Of a DNA stretch of 7,150 nucleotides, positions 1 through 5,096 are shown one piece after another; the first letter of the stretch is position 1, and each line of letters starts with the position of its first letter. The notes beneath the pieces are model-generated. The model saw only the letters and a program-made list of their open reading frames with translations. It was not told where the DNA came from and did not search any database. The translations under genes and the position numbers were made by a program. Source of the stretch: Deltaproteobacteria bacterium (GTDB lineage Bacteria; Desulfobacterota; Desulfobacteria; Desulfobacterales; UBA11574); contig JAFDBA010000114.1 in the NCBI GenBank assembly GCA_019313505.1, positions 1 through 7,150 of the forward strand, read 5' to 3'.

Positions 1-62
1 TTAATTATCCATATATTGCAAGAAATATTTTATTATGATAACAAAATTACAGACATTTAATT

Positions 63-141
63 GTTAGGAATTTATATAGTAGAAGGGGACGTTTATGCAG
101 AAAGTGCATTAGCCGTGTATGATCTGCAGAACGTTCCTAAC
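63..141. repeat. Interrupted inverted repeat upstream of the DUF169 gene
   Basis: GTTAGGAA at 63-70 is the exact reverse complement of TTCCTAAC at 134-141. Immediately inside the right arm, CTGCAGAACG (124-133) pairs with C90-T93 and T96-G100 on the left. The whole is therefore an 8+4+5 bp stem with a 19-nt bulge (71-89) and a 23-nt loop. It ends 83 nt before the DUF169 start codon, so it could be a folded leader RNA or a regulator target. The same stretch is also open from 61 to 189 in one plus frame (43 codons, TTG first, stop at 190-192) without a convincing start signal. That could be an eroded gene end; I cannot decide. Confidence 0.35.
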
Positions 142-224
142 CCGGTAACAAGAATGAAAAATAGCCAACAGTATGCTTTATATGAAATTTAAAAGCACAA
201 CCTAAAAACAAAGGGAGGTAGATT

Positions 225-1019
225 ATGGAACAATTAAATTATCAAGAGACATCTCAATTCATAAGGGAAGACCTGCGGCTGAAAACGTTTCCTTTGGCCG
301 TTAAGTTTTTAAAGGATAAAGCCGATCTTCCTGAAAAGACACGACAACCTTCCGTTGTTTTGGGTAAACGAATCACCATTTGCCAGGGTGTTACCATGGC
401 CAGGAATTACGGATGGACCGTAGGACTCTCGAAGGAAGATTTGATCTGTGTTCCGGCAATGATAGCCTTTGGTTTCAGCGGTGCATCCAGTCCAGTTGAT
501 ACTCTGGGCAAACTTTTTTGTGAAGTGGCCTTTTCCCAAAGTGAAGAAGGCGGCATTAAAGAGGCTGAAGCCATGATCCGCCTGGAGAATGAGGAATGTC
601 AGGCCATAGCTCTGGCTCCTTTACAAAAAGGTTTATTTGATCCGGATACAGTGGTTATTTTCGGCAACCCTGCTCAGGTTATGAGATTGATTCAATCTTT
701 TGTATTTATGGAAACCACGCGTATTTCCGGCAACTTCGGCGGAAAGGTGGAATGTACCGAATATCTCATTGCCCCTTTTAAAACCGGGGTACCTCGCATC
801 GCTATACCCGGCATGGGTGATCGCATCTTTTCCATGACCCAGGATGACGAAATGGTTTTCTCTATACCCGGACAGCTTCTTGCAAGTTTGGTTGAGGGTA
901 TGAAAGAGGCGGGGAAGAAGATTGGTGCCCGTTACCCGGTGACACCCTACCAGAACTTCGAGCCTGAATTCCCGAAACCCTACAAGGTTTTGGGAAAGGA
1001 ATTGGGGTTATTTCAATGA
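225..1019 (+). CDS. DUF169 family protein (COG2043-like)
   Basis: The 264-residue product matches the DUF169 family, which is found in many anaerobic bacteria and archaea and has no firmly assigned biochemical role. The whole domain is present: an N-terminal segment 'FPLAVKFLKD' (22-31), a cysteine-containing core with ICQG (52-55) and LICVPA (74-79), the central 'PLQKGLFDPDTVVIFGNP' (132-149), and a C-terminal glycine-rich stretch 'VPRIAIPGMGDRIF' (189-202) followed by 'VFSIPG' (211-216). Cysteines are at 53, 75, 99, 125 and 177; metal or cofactor binding is possible but not shown. There is no signal peptide or membrane segment, so it is probably cytosolic. The start is supported by GGGAGGT at 213-219, five nucleotides before the ATG. 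The length is normal for the family. It appears monocistronic, since the next DNA downstream is a pseudogene on the opposite strand. Confidence 0.9.
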   Translation: MEQLNYQETSQFIREDLRLKTFPLAVKFLKDKADLPEKTRQPSVVLGKRITICQGVTMARNYGWTVGLSKEDLICVPAMIAFGFSGASSPVDTLGKLFCEVAFSQSEEGGIKEAEAMIRLENEECQAIALAPLQKGLFDPDTVVIFGNPAQVMRLIQSFVFMETTRISGNFGGKVECTEYLIAPFKTGVPRIAIPGMGDRIFSMTQDDEMVFSIPGQLLASLVEGMKEAGKKIGARYPVTPYQNFEPEFPKPYKVLGKELGLFQ

Positions 1020-1032
1020 AAAGAAACGCCAA

Positions 1033-1076
1033 CAGTGAAGATGATTCTGTAGGGAACGGGGTTTGAGGCTTCACTG
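1033..1076. repeat. 8-bp inverted repeat after the DUF169 gene
   Basis: CAGTGAAG (1033-1040) and CTTCACTG (1069-1076) can form a perfect 8-bp stem with a 28-nt loop, starting 14 nt after the DUF169 stop codon. A T-run (1092-1098) lies 15 nt beyond the stem, which is too far for a standard intrinsic terminator. The right arm falls inside the activator pseudogene, so the pairing may be accidental. It could act as a 3'-end stabiliser of the DUF169 transcript. Confidence 0.25.
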
Positions 1077-1191
1077 GCAATGTCTTGAATCCTTTTTTTC
1101 GTTTTTCAGACAAATTCTCTGGCAGAATGACTCCATACTAAATCGTGTCCACCACCGTTTTCCAATACTTGTTCAATTCCTGTTCAAACAC
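1066..1191 (-). pseudogene. Wrecked sigma-54 activator gene (copy A), internally deleted
   Basis: Read on the minus strand, this is the start of an activator closely matching the intact gene at 3317-4699. The first 17 codons (xFEQELNKYWKTVVDTI) are the same, but the initiator ATG has become GTG (1191-1189). Codon 18 (Gln in the intact copy) is TAG at 1140-1138. The sequence then jumps to the part corresponding to residues ~331-353 of the intact protein, giving SFCQRICLKNEK against SFFQRIYLKSEK. The jump is at ATGA (1127-1130), a tetramer present at both deletion ends in the intact copy (3703-3706 and 4635-4638), which implies a 932-bp loss. One extra A in the A-run shifts the frame again, and similarity stops near 1066. 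The AAA+ catalytic core and the helix-turn-helix are absent, so no activator can be made from this copy. Confidence 0.85.
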
Positions 1192-1273
1192 GGACGCCTT
1201 CTGTTCATATGTTAAACAATTTAGCTGTTCATTTATTTAACATATTAACAGTGAAAGCTTACAAAAAAAAATT

Positions 1274-1285
1274 AAGTTCGAACTT
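1274..1285. promoter_or_regulatory. Palindrome, candidate activator binding site (copy A)
   Basis: AAGTTCGAACTT is a perfect 12-bp palindrome centred about 94 bp upstream of the -24 GG of the small-gene promoter. It is kept in copy B as AAGTTCAAACTT (4781-4792), while neighbouring bases have drifted. Enhancer-binding activators of sigma-54 RNA polymerase usually bind dyads 80-200 bp upstream, so the position fits. A second, weaker dyad, TAAACA-N7-TGTTCA (1213-1231), lies further upstream and is perfect in copy B. Assignment as the activator's site is inference. Confidence 0.45.
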
Positions 1286-1308
1286 CAATTCCGCTCAACT
1301 TTATCCAT

Positions 1309-1357
1309 CAACCAGCAACTGGTAACGAGCAAATAGACACCGGTAACGACCAAACCA
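1309..1357. repeat. Degenerate heptamer tandem repeat (copy A)
   Basis: From 1309 the sequence reads in steps of seven: CAACCAG, CAACTGG, TAACGAG, CAAATAG, ACACCGG, TAACGAC, CAAACCA. The pattern is roughly YAACNRG, with A at positions 2-3 best kept. GGTAACGA occurs twice exactly, 21 bp apart (1321 and 1342), which is two helical turns. A shorter version with the same period lies at the equivalent place in copy B (4815-4839). It sits between the candidate activator palindrome and the promoter. Confidence 0.5.
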
Positions 1358-1371
1358 GCATCCAACCTTAC

Positions 1372-1388
1372 TTGGCATCATTATTGCT
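1372..1388 (+). promoter_or_regulatory. Sigma-54 (-24/-12) promoter of small gene A
   Basis: TTGGCATCATTATTGCT matches the sigma-54 consensus TGGCAC-N5-TTGCW at every key base except the sixth (T for C). GG and GC have the required spacing. The identical 17-mer lies upstream of the paralogous small gene at 4855-4871, although the DNA around it has diverged. Transcription should start near 1399, about 108 nt before the start codon at 1507. Confidence 0.85.
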
Positions 1389-1399
1389 ATACTATGATT

Positions 1400-1470
1400 A
1401 GTTCGCTTTGTTTACAATTGGAATGTTGGGATGCTGGGTTTTGGGATTATAGGGCGTTATAATTGCTCGG
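1400..1470. other. Extra ~58 bases in the leader of small gene A
   Basis: The distance from the -12 element to the start codon is 120 nt here and 62 nt in copy B. The excess lies roughly between 1400 and 1470 and is G/T-rich, with repeated TTGGGAT/GCTGGGTTT-like words around 1425-1455. It has no clear inverted ends or target duplication. It lies inside the predicted 5' untranslated region, so it could change message folding or stability. It may be an insertion in copy A or a deletion in copy B. The ends are approximate. Confidence 0.45.
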
Positions 1471-1506
1471 TAAATCCACGGACCACCAGCAGAAAGGAGG
1501 TTTGCA

Positions 1507-1725
1507 ATGGATAAAGTAATACTTTTAACAGATCGTCCTGAGGAATGTAACCCTCTAATATCATGTATAAAGTCACTGTTTCCCGAGTGCAAGATTCAGG
1601 TTCAGCAAAAGCAGGTAGCCGGATTGGAACTTGCTTCCTCAGCTTTGGAACCTTCTACAGCTTATAGGATGTATATAAACTTCGCCAAAAGCTTGAGAAA
1701 GAGAATAGCAGAAAACAGCTGCTAA
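1507..1725 (+). CDS. Small receiver-like protein, copy A (72 aa)
   Basis: The 72-residue product begins MDKVILLTDRPEECNPLIS. Residues 1-50 are paralogous to the 54-residue product at 4932-5096; most of the first 33 positions are identical. The order of a short hydrophobic strand (KVILLTD), a helix (PEECNPLISCIKSLFP) and a second strand (CKIQVQ) resembles the first beta-alpha-beta unit of a response-regulator receiver domain. The rest of that domain, including the phosphoryl-acceptor region, is missing. This resemblance is inference from pattern only. The start is firm: AGGAGG at 1495-1500, six nucleotides before the ATG. Expression is predicted from the sigma-54 promoter at 1372-1388. The last ~20 residues do not match copy B and probably follow a frameshift near 1665, because the other frame continues as a coiled coil. 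Function is unknown. Confidence 0.65.
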   Translation: MDKVILLTDRPEECNPLISCIKSLFPECKIQVQQKQVAGLELASSALEPSTAYRMYINFAKSLRKRIAENSC

Positions 1726-1826
1726 TGGCTGAGGATCGGTGTTCAGTGAAATTTGTCTGGTTCCTTATTGACATGAATATTACTTGGCGGGCAAGGCAGT
1801 TGATGAGTGGTACAGTGTGTTTTTAG
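1668..1826 (+). pseudogene. Out-of-frame coiled-coil continuation of small gene A
   Basis: In a different plus frame from the 72-residue protein, the DNA from 1668 is open to a TAG at 1824-1826. It begins DVYKLRQKLEKENSRKQLLM and then AEDRCSVKFVW. The first part is heptad-like and charged, typical of linkers that follow receiver domains or precede PAS domains. The in-frame part of the small gene reads into a much less plausible tail over the same bases. I infer a frameshift near 1660-1668 that cut an originally longer protein. An ATG at 1725 overlaps the small gene's stop codon (TAATG), so a coupled 33-residue peptide is also possible. Copy B keeps only about ten related codons here and stops quickly. 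Confidence 0.45.
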
Positions 1827-1904
1827 TAAAGATGTGGTGATACCTTAAAAGAAAATGGATGCTTACCTTCAGCTTTGCCTTAAATGAAAGGAGGTGAGAG
1901 AGAC

Positions 1905-2030
1905 ATGAAGAAATTACTCTATGCCTTAGTATTTGTTAGTTTAATGGTTGCAGTAATGTTTTGGGCAACATCTGAAGTAGATTATTTGACATGCACAACT
2001 TGTATTAATCCATTCCTTTTGGGCACATGA
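1905..2030 (+). CDS. Small membrane/exported peptide with CxxC (41 aa)
   Basis: The 41-residue ORF begins MKKLLYALVFVSLMVAVMFW. Two lysines followed by about 17 hydrophobic residues form a classic signal peptide or single membrane anchor. The remainder is short, with an acidic turn (SEVDYL) and a CTTC motif at residues 30-33, and ends INPFLLGT. Translation looks real: GGAGG at 1890-1894 (extended AAAGGAGGTGAG), ten nucleotides before the ATG, is the strongest ribosome binding site in this part of the window. The topology would place the two cysteines outside the cytoplasm, where they could form a disulfide or bind a metal. It lies between small gene A and the TRAP receptor; co-transcription with either is possible but not shown. 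I do not recognise the family. Confidence 0.6.
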   Translation: MKKLLYALVFVSLMVAVMFWATSEVDYLTCTTCINPFLLGT

Positions 2031-2160
2031 AGGAGAACTAACATTTTAAGACTTTTGAACAATCAGACAGAAGCGGTTGGTGGGTATTTGACCATAGTTC
2101 AACTGTGCATAACTCACCTTCCGCAGATTTAACCGGAAGATATAATGAGGTTATCTCAGG

Positions 2161-3165
2161 ATGATAAGAATTATTACCATTATGCTTATTGTTATGTTAA
2201 CCGGCCCGGCCCAGGCCATGAGGTTCAAGATTGCCACCCTGTCACCGGAAGGGTCTGTCTGGATGCAAAAAATGCGTGAAGGCGCCGAGGAACTGGCCCG
2301 TAAAACCGACAACCGGGTGACGATTAAATACTACCCGGGCGGAGTAATGGGAGACGATAGAGCGGTTTTACGAAAAATCCGCATCGGCCAACTCCATGGG
2401 GGTGCTGTTGTGGGCGGGAGTTTATCCAAGTTTTATCCCGACGACCAGATTTACAACCTGCCGCTTAAATTTAGATCTTTCGAAGAGGTGGATTATGTTC
2501 GCAAACATCTGGACCAGCGAATTGCCCAAGGGCTTGAAAAAGGAGGATTTGTAACCTTTGGGATCGCCGAAGGGGGATTTGCCTATGTGATGTCCACCGT
2601 GCCCATAAGAACCGTCAACGAGATGCGCCGTCAGAAAGTCTGGATTCCGAACAATGATACGATGATCCTTGAAACGGTCAAGGCCTTTGACGTCACTCCC
2701 TATCCGTTGTCCATCGCCGATGTGCAGGCCGGCCTTCAAACCGGGCTGATCAATACGGTCACCACTCCGCCCATCGGGGCGTTGGCCCTGCAATGGCACA
2801 CTCAGATTAACTACCTGATGTTCGAGCCGTTTCTGTATATTTATGGTGTGTTGGCCGTGGATTGCAAAGCATTTGCAAAAATATCAACTCATGATCAACA
2901 GATCTTTCGTGAAACCATGGGGCGGATTTTCCGTGAGATAGACCGACTGAACCGCGAAGACAACGTTAAAGCTCTGCAAGCCCTACGTAAACAGGGGATT
3001 GAATTTATCAAGCCTTCAGGAGAGGCCATGGAAAAATGGTATCATGATGCTGAGGCAGTGCCGAAGCGGCTGGTTAACGCCGGCAAATTATCTCAGGGCA
3101 TGGTCAACACTCTGGAAAGACTTCTTAAAGACTATCGTTCAAAGCAACTTCGTGCCAAAAAATAA
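2161..3165 (+). CDS. TRAP transporter periplasmic substrate-binding protein (DctP family)
   Basis: This 334-residue protein has an N-terminal signal peptide (residues 1-19, cleavage expected after AQA). The mature part is a full-length DctP-type receptor: FKIATLSPEGSVWMQKM (22-38), YYPGGVMGDDRAVLRKIRIG (57-76), and a C-terminal helical half with 'KWYHDAEAVPKRL' (292-304). It would capture a solute in the periplasm for a TRAP (ion-gradient-driven) importer. The PGGVMGDD pattern suggests the Tp0957-like branch. Where classical members have an arginine that clamps a carboxylate (GLKIRVP-like), this protein has KVWIPNN (159-165), with tryptophan at 161. The ligand may therefore not be an ordinary organic acid. 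No DctQ or DctM membrane subunits lie in the window. The start has a modest GAGG at 2147-2150. Its G+C is visibly higher than that of the flanking small genes. Confidence 0.88.
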   Translation: MIRIITIMLIVMLTGPAQAMRFKIATLSPEGSVWMQKMREGAEELARKTDNRVTIKYYPGGVMGDDRAVLRKIRIGQLHGGAVVGGSLSKFYPDDQIYNLPLKFRSFEEVDYVRKHLDQRIAQGLEKGGFVTFGIAEGGFAYVMSTVPIRTVNEMRRQKVWIPNNDTMILETVKAFDVTPYPLSIADVQAGLQTGLINTVTTPPIGALALQWHTQINYLMFEPFLYIYGVLAVDCKAFAKISTHDQQIFRETMGRIFREIDRLNREDNVKALQALRKQGIEFIKPSGEAMEKWYHDAEAVPKRLVNAGKLSQGMVNTLERLLKDYRSKQLRAKK

Positions 3166-3177
3166 ACACATAATATA

Positions 3178-3285
3178 ATGGATCTCAATTTTTCGGGTCT
3201 GACGCCGGGATTGGGCAAAAAGGGGCGTTTTGCAAAGGTCTCAGAGCGTATCACCGGCTATTCCGGGAAAGAAGCCGTGGGATAA
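3178..3285 (+). pseudogene. Possible PAS-domain scrap
   Basis: A 35-codon open stretch starts 10 nt after the TRAP receptor stop. Its last part reads RFAKVSERITGYSGKEAVG, which looks like the conserved heart of a PAS domain (compare SVNRAFETITGHSRTDIVG in the adjacent activator). It then hits a stop. There is no ribosome binding site of note, and the rest of a PAS domain is missing on both sides. I read it as a fragment of a lost sensor gene, but a short chance match is possible. Confidence 0.3.
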
Positions 3286-3316
3286 AGTGGGATATTCCTC
3301 TTAAACCGCCGGCAAA

Positions 3317-4699
3317 TTAACCTGCTGATTTCCGGGCAGGTTTTATGCCATACTTCCTGATCTGATTCCAAACACTTGTTCTGGATATGCCCAGAATTCG
3401 TGCCGCCTCGGATTGATTGCCGCCGGATTGCTGCAGGGCATCTATAAGTCGTCGCTTCTTTATTTCATTTAGGTCACCGGACGATGGTTCGCTGGTTTTA
3501 TATGGATTTTCCATGTTCAAAATGTTGGGCGGGAGATGCTCAGGACCAATCATCGATCTCTGACAGGCAACAAAGGCGTATTCAAGGGTGCTTTTTAGTT
3601 CCCTTACATTTCCGGGCCATGGGTAATGGATCATAAGATCCAAGGCTTCATTTGCAATGCCTTGAATTTGTTTTTCGCTTTTCAGATAAATTCTCTGGAA
3701 GAATGATTCGGCTAACAGCGGAATATCGCTGGTTCTTTCTCTTAACGGAGGAATCCATATGGGAAGTACATTTATCCGGTAATAAAAATCTTCTCTGAAA
3801 ACACCTTGGTCCACAAGCTGTTTAAGATCCTTGTTGGTTGCCGTGATGATTCTAACATCAGTCTGAATCGGCTTGTGGTCCCCCACCCGTTCAATGATCT
3901 TTTCTTCAAGCACCCGCAGAAGTTTTACCTGGGTTGAAAGGGGCAAATCGCCAATTTCGTCCAGAAAAATATCTCCTTTATGGGCGGCTTCGAATCTTCC
4001 GGTTCGACTCTGAAAAGCGCCGGTATAAGCGCCTTTTACGTGCCCAAAAAGCTCACTTTCCAGGAGTGACTCATTCAAGGCCGCACAACTGACCTTTACA
4101 TATGACTTGTTTTTGCGGGGACCGCTTTTATGAATTGCCCTTGCTACAAGCTCCTTTCCGGTCCCGCTTTCCCCAAAAATAATCACCGGTGCATCAGACC
4201 CGGAAGCGTTTGTAATCATGGTAAAAACATGCTGCATCGGTGCTGCATTACCAATGATTCCGTAAAATCGATCTTCTGCACCGAGTTCTCGCCGAAAGGT
4301 CTCGATCTGGGTTTCTTTTTCAATAAGGTCGGTAATATCGGTTATGGTTTCAACAGCGCCTGTTATATTACCTTTGCTGTCCAAAAGAACAGAGGCATTT
4401 TTCACAATGTGAATAGGTTCTCCGTCCTTTCGAATTATAACACATTTTTGCATCTTTAACTTACCTTTTTGAAACAGCATACACCAGTGATGCCCTTTAT
4501 TTCCGAGGACCACTTCACAGGCATTGCAACTTAATATGGTGCATGGTTTCCCTACAATATCTGTCCTGGAATGACCGGTAATTGTTTCAAAAGCCCGGTT
4601 AACCGAAGTTATGATGCCTTTTGTATCCACAATCATGACCCCATCCTGAATCGTGTCCACCACCGTTTTCCAATACTTGTTCAATTCCTGTTCAAACAT
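3317..4699 (-). CDS. PAS-domain sigma-54-dependent transcriptional activator
   Basis: This 460-residue enhancer-binding protein has a PAS/PAC sensor domain (about 10-125), a short coiled linker (126-145), an AAA+ sigma-54 contact domain (148-385) and a Fis-type helix-turn-helix (415-452). Key motifs are Walker A GESGTGKE (176-183), the sigma-54 contact loop GAYTGA (223-228, a tolerated Y variant of GAFTGA), Walker B GDIFLDEIGD (242-251), FREDFYYRIN with putative arginine fingers (301-310), sensor II WPGNVREL (361-368) and the recognition region EAARILGISRTSVWNQI (431-447). All catalytic elements are intact. The PAS domain holds five cysteines (53, 58, 61, 73, 86), suggesting redox, metal or thiol sensing. 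The start has AGGGGG at 4705-4710. It is divergent from the sigma-54 promoter at 4855, so control of small gene B, and probably of A, is likely. It is convergent with the TRAP receptor gene. Confidence 0.93.
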   Translation of the reverse strand: MFEQELNKYWKTVVDTIQDGVMIVDTKGIITSVNRAFETITGHSRTDIVGKPCTILSCNACEVVLGNKGHHWCMLFQKGKLKMQKCVIIRKDGEPIHIVKNASVLLDSKGNITGAVETITDITDLIEKETQIETFRRELGAEDRFYGIIGNAAPMQHVFTMITNASGSDAPVIIFGESGTGKELVARAIHKSGPRKNKSYVKVSCAALNESLLESELFGHVKGAYTGAFQSRTGRFEAAHKGDIFLDEIGDLPLSTQVKLLRVLEEKIIERVGDHKPIQTDVRIITATNKDLKQLVDQGVFREDFYYRINVLPIWIPPLRERTSDIPLLAESFFQRIYLKSEKQIQGIANEALDLMIHYPWPGNVRELKSTLEYAFVACQRSMIGPEHLPPNILNMENPYKTSEPSSGDLNEIKKRRLIDALQQSGGNQSEAARILGISRTSVWNQIRKYGIKPARKSAG

Positions 4700-4720
4700 G
4701 GATGCCCCCTGTTCATATAT

Positions 4721-4739
4721 TAAACAATTTAACTGTTTA
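4721..4739. promoter_or_regulatory. Inverted repeat TAAACA-N7-TGTTTA in the activator leader
   Basis: TAAACA (4721-4726) and TGTTTA (4734-4739) form a perfect 6-bp dyad. It is centred about 21 bp upstream of the activator's ribosome binding site and about 127 bp upstream of the -24 element of small gene B. Copy A keeps it with one mismatch (1213-1231). The position would suit a site for autoregulation or a second activator site. The sequence is AT-rich, so chance is a real alternative. Confidence 0.3.
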
Positions 4740-4780
4740 TCTATTTAACACATTGACGGTTGGATGACAATAAAAATTTT

Positions 4781-4792
4781 AAGTTCAAACTT
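4781..4792. promoter_or_regulatory. Near-palindrome, candidate activator binding site (copy B)
   Basis: AAGTTCAAACTT has 5-bp arms around a two-base centre and matches the perfect palindrome at 1274-1285. It is centred about 71 bp upstream of the -24 GG of the promoter at 4855-4871. Conservation between copies and position fit an enhancer site for the divergently encoded activator. No binding data can be inferred from sequence alone. Confidence 0.45.
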
Positions 4793-4854
4793 CAATTCTA
4801 CCATATTTTATCCGGAAACCGACAACCGGCAACAAAACCATCACACAATTTTGA

Positions 4855-4871
4855 TTGGCATCATTATTGCT
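4855..4871 (+). promoter_or_regulatory. Sigma-54 (-24/-12) promoter of small gene B
   Basis: TTGGCATCATTATTGCT is identical over 17 bases to the promoter at 1372-1388 and matches TGGCAC-N5-TTGCW with a single deviation. Transcription should begin near 4882, giving a leader of about 50 nt before the start codon at 4932. It diverges from the intact activator gene at 3317-4699. Confidence 0.87.
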
Positions 4872-4931
4872 GTATAATTTGGTAGAATTGCTTGGTAAAC
4901 CCACAGATCTCAAATGGACAGGAGGTTTACA

Positions 4932-5096
4932 ATGAATAAAGTTGTTCTCCTAACAGATCGTCCTGAAGAATGTGAAACCCTGATATCATGCCTTAAGATA
5001 CTGTTTCCCGAGTGTGAGGTTCAGGTTCAGCCAAAACAGGCAGCGGAATTGCAGCGCGCGTCCTTGGCTTTAGAACCTTCCAATTCCGAGAGATAA
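4932..5096 (+). CDS. Small receiver-like protein, copy B (54 aa)
   Basis: The 54-residue product begins MNKVVLLTDRPEECETLIS and ends LALEPSNSER. The in-frame ATG at 4914 is rejected because it would put AGGAGG (4920-4925) inside the gene. From 4932 that site sits six nucleotides upstream, exactly as in copy A. The N-terminal ~50 residues match the protein at 1507-1725 and suggest a first beta-alpha-beta element of a receiver-like fold, too short to be a phosphorylatable receiver. The product has two Glu-Cys pairs (EEC and PEC, also in copy A). Relative to copy A, about 30 bases are missing after EPSNS, giving an early stop. The gene may encode a functional mini-protein, or be the surviving 5' end of a larger gene. 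The sigma-54 promoter at 4855-4871 should drive it. Function is unknown. Confidence 0.65.
   Translation: MNKVVLLTDRPEECETLISCLKILFPECEVQVQPKQAAELQRASLALEPSNSER

Larger units (their letters stand above)
1066..1728. repeat. Duplicated regulatory module, copy A
   Basis: This segment corresponds to 3641-3706 plus 4635-5118 (copy B). It comprises the activator remnant, the activator/small-gene intergenic region, the -24/-12 promoter and the small gene. Identity is highest at the activator 5' end: over the 58 bases from 1141 to 1198 I count about four differences or fewer. It weakens between 1240 and 1370 and returns at the promoter and the small gene. Copy A carries ~58 extra bases between promoter and small gene; copy B lacks about 30 bases near the end of the small gene. 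No terminal repeats or transposase mark the edges, so plain duplication followed by decay is the likeliest origin. Confidence 0.8.

Noticed and set aside
862..1113. Minus-strand 83-codon frame spanning the end of the DUF169 gene and the activator remnant.
   Set aside because: It is a chance join of an antisense shadow with pseudogene sequence, in the wrong frame for the activator over most of its length.
2043..2132. A 29-residue frame starting at ATT after AAGGAG (2029-2034).
   Set aside because: ATT is a very rare start codon, the product is featureless and no other support exists.
2422..2799. Long minus-strand open frame (125 codons) inside the TRAP receptor gene.
   Set aside because: It is a shadow of the strong plus-strand gene, with no ribosome binding site or recognisable product.
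3202..3231. ACGCC...GGCGT followed by TTTT as a terminator for the TRAP receptor gene.
   Set aside because: The stem is only five base pairs with a long loop and a short T-run, so it is too weak to call.
3319..3342. AACCTGC/GCAGGTT hairpin at the activator's 3' end.
   Set aside because: It overlaps the activator's last codons and has no T-run on either strand.
4914..4931. Upstream in-frame ATG for small gene B (six extra residues).
   Set aside because: It would place the AGGAGG ribosome binding site inside the gene, and copy A has no equivalent extension.
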